Shown here piece by piece: positions 14,501 to 25,400 of a stretch of 64,000 bases of DNA. Where the stretch lies: the NCBI RefSeq assembly GCF_965363235.1, contig NC_134845.1, positions 10,168,101 to 10,232,100 of the forward strand, in the 5' to 3' direction. The notes beneath the pieces were generated by a model, which had not been told where the DNA came from, did no database searches, and worked only from the letters and a program-made list of their open reading frames with translations. The DNA comes from Mytilus galloprovincialis (Eukaryota; Mollusca; Bivalvia; Mytilida; Mytilidae). A program made the translations under genes and the position numbers. Positions within the stretch are counted from its first letter, which is position 1. Each line of letters begins with the position of its first letter.

Positions 14501-15600
14501 TGCTGCGTGTTATATCTGTTTTTGTTGCTGGCTATTTGATTAACATTCATTCCGCATACACATTAATTTTATTCAAACTATTATATATAATCATTCACAC
14601 TACGTCCCTTAAGATACGTTAACTTTGCTTATAAACTCTTTTTAAAACTCACCAAAGATACCAAGATTATAAATATGTACGACAGACACGCGTTTCGTCT
14701 GCTCAAGCCTTAACAGTGGCGTTTAAATGACACTTGTGACGTGATGATGAAACACACGAAATAATATTGTAACAATATGGCATGTTGGGAGTTTCTCTTG
14801 TCAGTTTCGGATTCCACAGTCACCGAAACCTTTTGTAATATCTACGTCATGAAAACATGATGTCAGTGAAACGTTAACTTGAAATCATAAAAAAAGTTTA
14901 CAAAATCTATTTTTAATTATTTTCATTTTCAGTTCAACTTTATGCCTCCATAATAATATTCTGTATGATGATTGGTTCCACCTCTCCATTATACTTTGAG
15001 ATGGCTTGTGAAGCAAGTTACCCAGTGGCAGAAGGAGTCACTAACTTAGTGTTAACATTACTAAATAACATTGGTGGTCTAGTGTTCCTTATAGTACTGA
15101 TGGTTCCCAATATTGGTAAGACATTTACATATTGCTCAGGGAAAATTATAACTCATTGAATTTCAATGCTAACTTCTTGAATAGAAAAATAGACAAAACA
15201 TTCAAGGGAAAATTTAAAACATCATTAAGATTAAATTTATGAAAGCATAAGGAAACCCAGTAGATTTAATATGCATAACTGAAAGCAGTGTGTTAATCAT
15301 TCATATTGATAATTATGTTTTGTTAAAGAACCAATGTCTCAGATCAGACTTACAATAATCCTGGTTAATTTCGTCACATGCGATGGCTTACATCAAACTA
15401 AGCTCTTTTAAATCGATTTACGTATTTGCGTTATGCCAATATGATTATTAAATTAACAATGATTTTTTTTAACTTTAGGTTCAGCATGGGAAAATTGGTG
15501 CCTGATAGGAGCTATTGCATCTTGTATACCAGTGCTTGCGTTCCTTAAGGAACGTTATAATAGACTTGAAATCGATGAAACTGAGATTAAAGTGGATTAG
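5570..15600 (+). CDS. SLC49A4 (DIRC2)-like lysosomal MFS transporter, copy 1
   Basis: Twelve exons: 5570-5933, 6371-6461, 6708-6871, 7641-7698, 10517-10563, 11048-11098, 11851-11980, 12220-12328, 12707-12774, 13433-13551, 14933-15115, 15479-15600. All introns are GT-AG with phases 1,2,1,2,1,1,2,0,2,1,1. The product is 501 residues (human DIRC2 is about 478). Family marks are YKRRW before helix 1 (54-58), WNTWGP (75-80), the MFS motif A equivalent D119-VKG-LR, GQLLNGLAGP, PANERTTATA in exon 3, GWLGFYS in exon 9, FEMACEASYPVAEGVTN in exon 11, and a C-terminal KERYNRLE like the human RESYDRLY. An acidic dileucine signal (D4-REP-L8L9) matches the lysosomal sorting signal known in DIRC2. The lumenal loop in exons 4-5 has four N-glycosylation sequons (N219, N224, N230, N236). 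The vertebrate family member is a lysosomal membrane carrier reported to export pyridoxine. The substrate here is unknown. The start has A at -3 and G at +4. Confidence 0.88.
6044..6203 (-). repeat. Dispersed repeat family C in intron 1 of copy 1
   Basis: A stretch of about 160 bp containing TTATAGCTTGCTGTTCGGTG, GTGTTGAAGACCGTAC and CTCATTGGCACTCATACC. Close relatives lie at 29265-29515 (same orientation) and 62655-62825 (opposite orientation), with fragments elsewhere. It is SINE-sized, but I see no A/B-box promoter that I can defend, so the class is left open. Confidence 0.7.
8846..8884. repeat. Small palindrome in intron 4 of copy 1
   Basis: ACAACATGTGACA is followed within a few bases by its reverse complement TGTCACATGTTGT, giving a 13-bp stem. 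It sits directly left of a family A fragment. Confidence 0.6.
8930..9058 (+). mobile_element. 3' tail of broken reverse-transcriptase retroelement
   Basis: Contains AGCCATGGCGTTGTCAG... and GTCCCTTTGGTATCTTTCGT, the same 3' terminal words as the longer fragments at 16201-16631 and 32105-33076. Only the noncoding tail is present, so this is a fossil fragment. Confidence 0.75.
9085..9665 (+). repeat. Family A repeat, about 1.5 units of a 365-bp period
   Basis: The module containing GTAGACGAAACGCGCGTCTG or its decayed form, preceded by GAGCGTCACTGATGAGTC, occurs twice with a spacing of 365 bp (9225 and 9590). Between them is a second module (GGTCGATGCCACTGCTGGTG ... CCCCGAGGGTATCACCAGCC). The module 1 - module 2 - module 1 order recurs at 37080-37510 and in a diverged form at 52717-53105. 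Single module 1 copies lie at 8880-8950, 13561-13690 and 45330-45490. Confidence 0.8.
13561..13690 (+). repeat. Single family A module just inside intron 10 of copy 1
   Basis: Begins about ten bases after the 5' splice site of intron 10 and carries the GATGAGTCTTTTGCAGAC and TCAATCCTGGTATCTGTGAT words of family A. The exon 10 frame happens to read into it, but the GTAAGT donor at 13552 marks the exon end. Confidence 0.65.
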
Positions 15601-15738
15601 GATATTAATTTGATTAATTTGTCTCAACTTTTAAATTTGTGATTTTATTTCAACTTAATGCTGTTTATTTTTATTACGATTTTTGAATGGTTTGTAATAT
15701 TATATATTGATTGTTTTATTAAGAATTACGCTATGTAC

Positions 15739-15744
15739 AATAAA
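15739..15744 (+). promoter_or_regulatory. Poly(A) signal AATAAA of copy 1
   Basis: A canonical AATAAA lies about 140 bases after the stop codon of the first transporter gene, giving a short AT-rich 3' untranslated region. Confidence 0.6.
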
Positions 15745-16200
15745 TGATAAGGTTGCATATATTCTTTTGATAACTTTTTTGACCTTTTTGACAAAACACT
15801 CTGTTATGAGATATACACTTAGTCACATTTTAATAACTTACTAGTAAGGTTAGAATAAAAAAAAAATATCTTTTTTGATACTCTTACGAGGTATTGTGAC
15901 TATAGAACTGACTAGAACTAATTAAAAATGTAATTATCTGTTAACCTACCTGTTGGTGATCTTCTTATCAAAGAAGCATTGAGTATCAGTCTTGAAAGTG
16001 ATAATGATTGAACCCAATGATTAATAACAAGTAAAACAAAAGTAAAAAAGTTTTTCTAAAACAAATGTTAGTGTTTTAATCCGTTCCTTTTTCCCCTGGA
16101 ATTGTCAGTTAATTCCGACTTATGTGTTTGAGTGTCCTTTTAGTATCTTTCCTGTATTTATCCAATTTGTAAATGTACATTACTGTCCTGGATGAACTAT

Positions 16201-16631
16201 GAGTGACTGGTAAGTATCTTTAAGTTGAAATCATCCCTTCGTAAATTTTACGGACGCCATCACGAGTTGGTTGACCGTTATGGAATAACCGTTTCACAAA
16301 TGATATCGGATATGTTCCTTACGTCGTAACTACAATCCCCTTCCCTTTCATGAATGTGACCTACCGAATTAGACTATTTACCGGATTTGTTATCACATAA
16401 GCAAAACGACGGGTGCCGCATGTGGAGCAGGATCTGCTTACCCTTCCGGAGCACCTGAGATCACCCCTAGTTTTTTGGTGGGGTTCGTGTTGTTTATTCT
16501 TTAGTTTTCTATGTTGTGTCGTGTGTGCTGTTGTTTGTTTGTGTTTTTCATTTTTAGCCATGGCGTTGTCAGTTTGTTTTAGATTTATGAGTTTGACTGT
16601 CCCTTTGGTATCTTTCGTCCCTCTTTTTTAA
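16201..16631 (+). mobile_element. 3' end of broken reverse-transcriptase retroelement
   Basis: The left part (about 16221-16320) matches, in opposite orientation, the last coding stretch of the reverse-transcriptase fragment at 32438-33076. The right part is the family's noncoding tail, ending GTCCCTTTGGTATCTTTCGT and CCCTC. It is 5'-truncated, broken and lacks most of the element. It lies between the convergent 3' ends of transporter copy 1 and the C1q gene. Confidence 0.8.
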
Positions 16632-16650
16632 CATTGTTAAACGGCCTTTT

Positions 16651-16656
16651 TTTATT
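16651..16656 (-). promoter_or_regulatory. Poly(A) signal of the C1q-domain gene
   Basis: TTTATT on the plus strand reads AATAAA on the minus strand, about 150 bases past the C1q gene's stop codon. Confidence 0.5.
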
Positions 16657-16805
16657 GCATTTATCGTGTACAACCTATTTCATACCCTTAGAAATCGTCC
16701 CAATTTTTCACATGTCAAGATTATATGCTCTTTTTTCGAAATTAAATCGGAAGAAATTGAAATTAAATATCTTCGATTTCTTTCAAATTGATTTAATAAA
16801 TGTCA

Positions 16806-19443
16806 CTATGTCCTGGCAATAAGAAAACCAGTAAATGAATTGTACAGAGGATGCAATGGTTGTGAACTTTCTGTTTTGACGTGTCGTACCCACACCATGT
16901 CTCCCTGGTCTAATTGTGTGATCACTGTTGACGTACCACTTTCATACCCATGACTGTCAGCAAAGCAATTTCCGAAGACCGCTCCATTTTTTACAATTTC
17001 CATGTGGACACTTTTATCAGGAAATGACATGACTGTAAACGAGAAATAGAAGAGTCCTGGGACGGGAGCTGTAAAATGGCCATGTCTTTTGTCATAGCCG
17101 TTACCAACGTTTACCCTTACGACATCGTACTCAACTGTCTGTAAGTCTCCGATAGTCAACGTCTGTGAGAGCTGGGCATAGAATGCTATAGGCTGCATTT
17201 CATTTATGGTCGGAACATCTATCGGCAAAGGTATTTCCTCAGTATTCTGACCTGTCAAAATAAATATGATATTATGTTTTAAATTTTATCAACTCTGATA
17301 TAATATTTTGTTTTGTAATTAAATACTGCATTCGAAATAACACAATTACTTCTCAGTTTGAACATTGTTTGCATATTGATTTCAATATGGACTATGACTA
17401 TTGTTCCAACAGGACTGATAGAAGCTTTAAGACAACATCATGATACGGAAAGGTGATGCTTATTTCGTTTAATCTCGATTATTCATGGTTGTTCAACCTG
17501 ATCAAAGGAAACTTGTTGTTTATCGTATATGAATAATATATTCCGCCCCTCTTCGGTAAGAATAATTCGAGATATTTCAAAGCAGCATTATTCTTCGATT
17601 TGATCACTGCGTTTGCAGTTAAGTTTTCTTGTATTTTAACCATATATCCTTTAACTCTACACAATATTACCGCTGTATTTAATTTGAACACTTTAAAAAA
17701 GACGCACAAGCACATGTGGATTTCATCAACACGTTTGCCAGAGGTTACATACTTCGCGTCACAAGCACATGTGGATTTCATCAACACGTTTGACAGATGT
17801 TACATACTTCGCGTCACAAGCACATGTGGATTTCATCAACACGTTTGCCAGAGGTTACATACTTCGCGTCACAAGCACATGTGGATTTCATCAACACGTT
17901 TGCCAGAGGTTACATACTTCGCGTCACAAGCACATGTGGATTTCGTCAACACGTTTGCCAGAGGTTACATACTTCGCGTCACAAGCACATGTGGATTTCA
18001 TCAACACGTTTGCCAGATGTTACATACTTCGCGTCACAAGCACATGTGGATTTCATCAACACGTTTGCCAGATGTTACATACTTCGCGTCACAAGCACAT
18101 GTGGATTTCATCAACACGTTTGCCAGATGTTACATACTTCGCGTCACAAGCACATGTGGATTTCGTCAACACGTTTGCCAGATGTTACATACTTCGCGTC
18201 ACAAGCACATGTGGATTTCATCAACACGTTTGCCAGATGTTACATACTTCGCGTCACAAGCACATGTGGATTTCATCAACACGTTTGCCAGAGGTTACAT
18301 ACTTCGCGTCACAAGCATTTACATTTCCCAATGTTTTACAACTAATGTTTGCATACACATCGGAGCTGTGCTCTGCATATGTTTAAAAGTGTCCTTGTGA
18401 TATTTTATTTCAGATACGTCTATGTTTAGTAAAATATCTATTTTAAAAGGAACACTGGTTTCCTATTAATTGAACAGCTATTGATAAGTTTATCATATTT
18501 TCAGTTCAACTTATAAGTCACGACAATGTTTACTGCAACCACAGCTGACACCTCGGGAGTTTTTTCATACACGAAAATCAGGTTTCGATAGCTAAATTTT
18601 ACTATAAATCCGTAAGACATTTAACTGAATGTTCTGCATGTGGGAGAGGCAATATAACTGGTAACTGTTAAGTAATACTGCCGTTAAGGGTTATACTGTT
18701 GATTTTCTTTGTTTTATCTTGTATAAATCGTTGTCTACTATGCTGACTTATGTTTCTTGTTTTTTGAACAATTTGGCTTACATAACCAATGTCTATAACC
18801 AAGGATAAAATTTTAACTTACCATAAGTTGAAATTTGTGGCTGTTTACATGTCTCTTTAAGATATTCTACAAAAGATGCACAACTTGTAGTATTTAGGGT
18901 AAACTTGAAATGTAACGATGAGAAAATAATGTTTTTTCTTGAACGTTTACATAACATACACAAACATTTATTCATTTAGAAATATACACTTATATCGAGA
19001 TCTAAGTATTTTTACCCTGGTAATGATCAACAAAGTAAAAAACTTGAAAATCATACGTTAATGTTTCCATTCCTACCGTGAAAGGGGTTTGTCGACTTTC
19101 TTAAATTGTTCAAGTGATCTATAACATGGTAGCTTGATAATCTTGAGTGATGGAAACCGGTCAAACTAACGACTTTATAATTTGTAATTCCTGCTTCTCT
19201 AATACGCAGCGGCATAATGGAGTAATGGAGGCTTGTCGGTTTGGATTCGGATAAATGTGTCAATGAGGAAATGAGGTATTTCACGGGATATAGAACTTTA
19301 GCAAACTTACCTATTTCTCTTTTGAGATTCTCTAGATAATGAAGTTGTTCCTTTGTCCAAATTCCATCAGAGCTATTTTCGCAAAACACAAAGTTGACAA
19401 GCAGCAATAATAGGAAAAGACTGTTCTGAACTTTTCGTGTCAT
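16806..19443 (-). CDS. Secreted C1q-domain-containing protein (C1qDC)
   Basis: Three exons on the minus strand: 19443-19311, 18866-18822 and 17251-16806, both introns phase 1 with GT-AG ends. The product is 207 residues. Exon 1 encodes a signal peptide (K4 then LFLLLLLVNFVFC, cleavage near residue 21) and, with exon 2, a short stalk with hydrophobics at 37, 40, 44 and 47, suggesting a brief coiled coil. No collagen Gly-X-Y repeat is present. Exon 3 encodes the whole C1q fold (about 80-207), with AFYAQL (82-87), GYD (111-113), FTAPVPG (119-125), the KNGAVFGN strand and the terminal FTGFLI (199-204). Proteins of this design (signal, stalk, globular C1q head) are expanded in bivalves, where several act as pathogen-binding lectin-like molecules. 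The ligand here is unknown. It is transcribed toward transporter copy 1. The exon 2 acceptor was chosen because it alone keeps both flanking phases; exon 2 is the least certain part. Confidence 0.88.
17705..18316. repeat. 55-bp minisatellite, 11 units, in C1q gene intron 2
   Basis: Eleven units with an exact 55-bp period (CACATGTGGA begins at 17711, 17766, 17821 and on to 18261). Units are nearly identical, varying mainly at an A/G in the ATCAAC/GTCAAC word and at G/T in CAGAGGT/CAGATGT. Each unit holds the palindrome CACATGTG and a TTCGCGT word. The array lies wholly within the intron between exons 2 and 3 of the C1q gene. All three plus-strand frames stay open through it only because the unit lacks stops. 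Confidence 0.95.
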
Positions 19444-19971
19444 ATCTGTAACTTATTGACCGAAATACCGATAAGATAAAAGAGGGTCTGGAAAAGGTTT
19501 ACTAAATATAGAATAAAGGGTCAAATCTACACACAATGAAAAATGAAAATAATGGAGACAAATAAGCCAACATAAAAAATAGATTATAATGAGGTAATGA
19601 AATATAAGGAATAGAGAAGAAAGGACGAAAAATACCAAGAATAGAGAGATTATGCCTCAAATAGAACATTGAAATGAAAGACTCCAAACCAGACAAACCC
19701 TTACAAGATTTGGGAAAGGCATTGCACATAAAACTACACGCACAAAACAAATTGTCAGATATCAACTAACATAGAAATAAAAAGAAAACATGATTTCATT
19801 ATTATATAAGATATAATGAAGTTTTTTGAATTACTTGTTTATTCTTTTATCATCAAATAACCTCATGGGTGACTGCGGAAAAGAAATGCGGCATCTTATG
19901 TCTTCTTCAAACCGGCAATTAAACCCTCGGCAGTACGAGATGTACAAGTTCGCAGCCACAACCAGTCAGAA
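19444..19971. other. Region upstream of the C1q gene, no further gene seen
   Basis: AT-rich sequence that should contain the C1q gene promoter on the minus strand. Two overlapping short minus-strand frames have no recognisable domain. No promoter element can be assigned. Confidence 0.4.
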
Positions 19972-19974
19972 TTA

Positions 19975-20265
19975 GGGAGCTACCATTTGATTTTTATGGG
20001 GGGGGGGGGGGGCTAGGATGAAAAATTTTGTCCTGCCTTTTTTTTTAGTTGTAATCTCTGTCCTGCCTTTTTATTTTTCACTCTATTCGGTCCTGCCTTT
20101 TTTTTTTTAGTTTATCCTGACTTTTTTTTACCAAAACTGTCATCCTGCCTTTTTTTTTTGGCAAGTGTCTCATCCTGCCTTTTTTTTTACACAAAATTCC
20201 TGTCCTGCCTATTTTTTTCAAATTTCATCCTAGCCCCCCCCCATAAAAATTAAATGGTAGCTCCC
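19975..20265. mobile_element. Harbinger-like MITE with TCCTGCC-poly(T) core
   Basis: The ends are inverted repeats: GGGAGCTACCATTTGATTTT then a G run on the left, and C run then AATTAAATGGTAGCTCCC on the right. The element is flanked by TTA on both sides (19972-19974 and 20266-20268). A 3-bp TTA duplication and GGG termini fit PIF/Harbinger non-autonomous elements. The 291-bp interior is a run of TCCTGCC(T)n blocks. There is no coding capacity. Confidence 0.75.
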
Positions 20266-20268
20266 TTA

Positions 20269-21392
20269 GGACAGCAAGGAGTAGGTTCGATAAGGCACTA
20301 AAATGACCCCTTTTTTAGCCTAAATTTTCAAATTGGGCTATTATTGACCAATATCACAATAAATAACAGATAATATCGTGACTAGATAGGAAATTAGTCT
20401 TTTTGTTGCAAATTCATGTTCCTGCGTTTTATTCATGACGTCACAAATGGTACCCATTTTGATTTTCCACGAAAAATCAATGGAAATGGGTAAATTTTCA
20501 TTGAATATTTGGACAGGAAACATAGAGCGCATACGTCAACAAAAAAGATCTTTGGCAGTAATGTTTGTAATGACATTTTACATGTTTAACTTGGATATTT
20601 AGGTTGTCGACGGTTGCGCTCTATGCTTCCCGATCTGGCTGATGTTTCGTGTAGAGTAATTGTTGTCTCGCATTTGCACGTTAAGAAGCTTGCAATAACT
20701 TTTTGAAGGGCCCGTATAGACGGTATGTTGCAAGGCAAAATTGCTGTCCGTATTACAGAACCTGTCTATTGCTTTTGTCGGTAAATTATTACGGTCCTGG
20801 TCATTCAAGAGATATTTGCCACTGGCTATTAAGCTAATCAGAATCAACCAATCACAATAAATGGGGTTTAGTCCGCTCCTAGTTAGAAATGTATACTGAA
20901 TGTTACGGTACAATAAAATTTTTAATTAGCATGTGGGATTTCCCTTTTGTGTGAATCATTCAATCATTTCATGCTTAACTTATTAAAAGAAACACACATA
21001 CATGTATACACACGAAAATAACAGAAACAAATCCCATCAAAAGTCTTTGAAACCAATAGTTTGATGAAAGCAAACTCACTACGCGTTCTGCATCTTGGTA
21101 TATGTGCTAGCTTAAGTCTAGAAAAAAAATACAGAAAAAATAGATATGAAAATGTGGTATGAGTGCCAATGAGACACTGACAATGGACTATGGGCATGCA
21201 GTCTGGGTTTAACTCATTGTTACACGCCGTACGGTGACCCATAGTTGTAAATTTCTGTGTAATTGTGTCACACAGTTCTCTTAATTTGGCAATCATATCA
21301 CATCTTCTTATTATTATAGATACCAAATTGTGTTAATGCTTTTTTTTTCTTACTCTAGCCTTTCCATAGCTATTAAACCTGAACTTATTTCT
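20269..21392. other. Intergenic, decayed repeats, no gene
   Basis: No convincing gene. A 104-residue minus-strand frame (20599-20913) has no recognisable domain or signal. Around 21147-21250 are rearranged pieces of repeat family C: TGAGTGCCAATGAGACA, then an inverted GCCGTACGGTGACCCATAG. Confidence 0.45.
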
Positions 21393-21896
21393 CACGGGGG
21401 GTAACTTCGATATTTTTTTGGTAGGGGTGTGCCATTTTCGCCTCAAAAAACGTACCCATTTTAATATAACATTCACTGAAATTCAGTACCTATACTTATA
21501 TAAATATTTAAGAAAGAATGACTTATACTTATATACAATATTTAAAATATGACCCATTGCTTATATAAGCACTAACTCAGCATCACTCATAATTCATAAA
21601 TATACCAGCTACCCTTAAGTTTTTATATATGAATTGACATCGTTTGGTGCACATATATTTTATCGTTATATATTGACCATTAATAATGTAAGATTCTCAA
21701 TAGCATATTTATATATGATATACGTAGATCATACCCCAAATCAATATACAGTTATCAAACGTAAATGCATTTTAATATAGGATGTCATTAAAAAGGAGGG
21801 TCATTTTTATATAAAATCTCGCAAAATTATGACCCATATTTTTGGCACATCCCCGTATACCCAATAATAGGAAGTTACCCCCCCCCCCCCCCCGTG
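21393..21896. mobile_element. hAT-like MITE with 8-bp target duplication
   Basis: The terminal inverted repeats begin CACGGGGGGTAACTTC on the left and are mirrored on the right by GAAGTTACC, a C run and GTG. Inner arm words GGTAGGGGTGTGCCA and TGGCACATCCCCGTATACC also pair. Perfect 8-bp direct repeats TTATTTCT flank the element (21385-21392 and 21897-21904). An 8-bp duplication with CA..TG-type ends is the hAT signature. The 504-bp interior is AT-rich, with repeated ACTTATAT words and no transposase. Confidence 0.85.
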
Positions 21897-21904
21897 TTAT
21901 TTCT

Positions 21905-22474
21905 GTTGTTAACTTTTTATATTTTTAGACAATCTGTGCTATTTTTAATATAGGGAACGAAATTAGAAATAAAATAAGAACACATGACAGGAAGAATAAA
22001 GATGCCTGAAGACACATTTATTTACCAGGTCAACAAATATGTGTAGACTTCAAAAGAATGTTAAATTGTCATATACATGTATATTTAAATATAGCGACAA
22101 AGCAAAGCTAATCTTTAATTTCACATCGATGACAAATAAACTAAAGTTTAAACTTTACGTTAAATGAATTTAAACTTCGGAATTGAACCATGTCTTATAT
22201 ATTCATATAGTTACATATATGTTTATTAAACATGTACACATTTACACACATACTGCAGGTGTAATATGGAAATGCTAACTTTATCGGCTTTATGCAGTAA
22301 AACATTTACATTTGTATATACATTTATGCAGCTAAACTCTTTACATTTGTGTATAAATATGTTCGAATCGATATAATACACAAATGTCCTATAAATGGAG
22401 AACATTACAAACAACATCAATAAGTTTATTCGTCAGGATCATATGATGGTATGACAAAATTAGTGTAAGACACC
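21905..22474. other. Region upstream of SLC49A4-like copy 2
   Basis: AT-rich with no coding frame of note. Its left edge is the hAT-like MITE, so the promoter of copy 2 lies within about 570 bp of a transposon insertion. Words such as TTTACATTTGT recur at about 2260-2330 beyond 20 kb (22261-22350), a weak local repetition. Confidence 0.4.
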
Positions 22475-25400
22475 ATGGAGCATGAAAGTAAACCGCTTCT
22501 ATGTGATAGTGATAATACGGGTGCTATATACACAGAAACAGTTACTGTTATTGACGACAAATGCAATCAAAATGTTGTAATAAACACAGACGAGGCGCTG
22601 CCGAGAACCAAAGTTTACAAACGACGTTGGTACGTTCTTGTAGTATTCTCTCTGTGCGCTATGTCTCAAGGTGGATCATGGAACATTTATGGACCAATTT
22701 CAGCTACAACAGAGGACGCATTCGATTGGAAAGACTCAGATATAGCATTGCTTGCGGCATGGGGACCTATTTCATCGATTCTATCAACCCTCCCATTTAT
22801 TTGGCTGATAGAAAAGAAAGGTAAATCTGTATTTGCTTTACTGTATTACTATATACAATTGTAAAATTTTATTTATGTTATAAGTTATTTGGGCATTCCC
22901 AGGTTATTGATAGATATAACATGAATAACAGGTGTTTATTTCTACTATTATTAGTATTTTTTTTGCTAAATAATAGTTCTTTATACCTTAGCTGTGATAC
23001 ATTTTAGAAACAACACGAGAATCTAAAATATTTAACATACAGAGATGACTTTATAATATTTGACTACTTTTCAGGTATCCGAGTTGCATCTTTGCTAGCT
23101 ACATTCCTGGTACTTCTAGGTGCTGTTGTACGATGTATCACAACCGATCCGTCTTATGTCACATGGTAATTATAAATAACAGTTTATTATAAAAGTACTT
23201 TATAAGATATAATAGGTTTGCTTTAGAGGCGAGTTAAATGTTTCAATGATAATTTCTCTCAAATTTGAAATCGATTTGTATGAAAAAATGATGGGGGTGT
23301 CTGCTGGATAAGATACTTATACATTTGTTTTGTTTGCAACTGTTGGCGGAAAACCAATATACGATATCCCACTTTTTGAAAACTTTTTTCTCATAAAATT
23401 AATGAATACATATTTTGGTGTCTTCAAATGAATGGAAGATATAAGTCACATGATAAAAAAGAAATGGTATGTCATGATATCTCTATGAGTTTTTTTATAT
23501 TGGACAACACAGAAGTTTTTCCACCTATGGACATGCAGCAAAAAGCAAAGTCCACCTGATGTGTACTTGCATCATCAGTTCAGATATTTTACTAAGCAGA
23601 TACATAAAATTTACTCTCCTGAATATGAACAAATTCTTGCTACAAGACAATAAGCAAACAAGCAATAATCGATTTATCATGGAATATACTAGTACATCTC
23701 CCAGACAATTTCCCATCTACTTGTGACAGTTCGAAGTTTTGTTTTACTTTATTATTTTGATAATAAGGTTGCTGACCTTACGTTTCCTTTTATTCATACA
23801 AATGTAGTAGCATCATTATGCTTATAACGTAAATTAATTTCAAGTGAATCAAATAAATGTTGAGCTTAAACTGTGTTGTCATTTGTCAGGACAAGCAATA
23901 TTGGGCAGTTTCTAAATGGTTTAGGTGGACCAATAGCTTTTGGTGCTCCGCCTGTTCTGTCAGCCTTATGGTTTCCTGCTAACGAAAGAACTACTGCCAC
24001 AGCACTGAATTCTGTATTAAGTAGTTTAGGACCTGGTCTAGCATTCATACTGGGTATGTGAATTTATATTTATATTTATATTTTTATTCAGTTATTCATT
24101 TATTCATTTATTCATTTATTCATTTATTCAATTTTTCATGTATTGTGTTGCAACGTTAAATTGCCTGCAGATAATAAAGATGTGTTGAAAGTAATAACTG
24201 CTGAAATTTTTGCACCATTGAGAAATAATAACAGTACACGTTGTGCTGGTTGAATCGCAAAATCAGATTTATTTCTTTGTGTATATATAACGAAAGGTGT
24301 GAGTTTTAAACTCGGTTTGTTGGGACAGTGACGTATGATAATAAACGTCGAAAAATATGTATACTGTAAACAGTCAAAGTACTGTTATGATCTACATGGA
24401 TATGTTATTTAATGATTTTATCCAAATATGTTCATGTACAAATTATATCTATATTATAACCTTAAAATCTATTGTAGGGCCTTATTTCGTCCCATTAAGA
24501 GATAATTGTCATGACAACAAGACTGTACACAAGAGAAGCAGGTGTTTTTTTTTCTATAACATTTTTATTTCTTTTATATGTTTTACTCTTTTCACTATCA
24601 TCATTAATATTTTAAATAAAAAATATGAAACACATATTTTTGAACTTATATTTGACAGACTTCAATTTTAAGTTAATAATTTTCAAAAAATTGATCAATA
24701 ATTTTTACACGAGGGCTAGGAGATGTGATATAAATGCCAAAAAAACTAATGTCCATGAAGATTAAAGGACACAAATGTGAAAAAAAACACGTCATCATAA
24801 GATCGGCCTTCAACAATAAGCTAAACACTTAACGTATAGTGAAACACAACATTTGAATAAGTTCAAGAGATAAAACGGCCACAATGAATGAAAAAAAAAT
24901 ACCACTATTACATACAACAACCAACGACAACATTTGAATGACGGATCCTTGATAAAAATATGGGACGAAAAACTGTTGAATGGAGTCATTTTAATACATT
25001 CAAACTATACAAATGTATATTTTATATATGAGTGAATATTTATCTTTTCGATATTTTTGTTTCAAGTCATAAAGAATGCAAAATATTCCTTCAATTATGT
25101 TTACAGTATTTTCATTGGAAGCATTATACACAATTGCACCAATCGTAAGTTTTGTAACAATGTTAATCTATTAATGATTCCCGTATAAATATCATTCGCA
25201 TATATACTAGTGCGTTTTATTCATGACTATATATACTTCGAATGTTCTTTTCCATAATATTCAAAACTTTTCTTTTCCATAAATAAAGTGCTTTTTAATG
25301 TTTATATAAAAGAAAAAAGAGTTGTCAAATATTTTTATCAATACATTAAATAGCAAGATGTGTTATGATAGCCAATTTATGTTCAAAACAATAATTGAAA

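Noticed and set aside
16201-16631. Possible 3' exon of a host gene between copy 1 and the C1q gene
   Set aside because: The sequence matches the retroelement fossil family found at seven other places in the window, so it is mobile-element debris.
17705-18316. CRISPR-like regular array
   Set aside because: Units are contiguous tandem repeats without unique spacers, in a spliced animal gene; it is a minisatellite.
17600-18400. Long repetitive open frames (up to 266 residues) over the 55-bp array
   Set aside because: All three plus frames are open because the unit lacks stops and is not a multiple of 3. The array lies in an intron of a minus-strand C1q gene, and no domain or signal is present.
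20599-20913. 104-residue minus-strand frame
   Set aside because: No signal peptide, domain, splice context or repeat-protein pattern; base composition matches the surrounding noncoding sequence.
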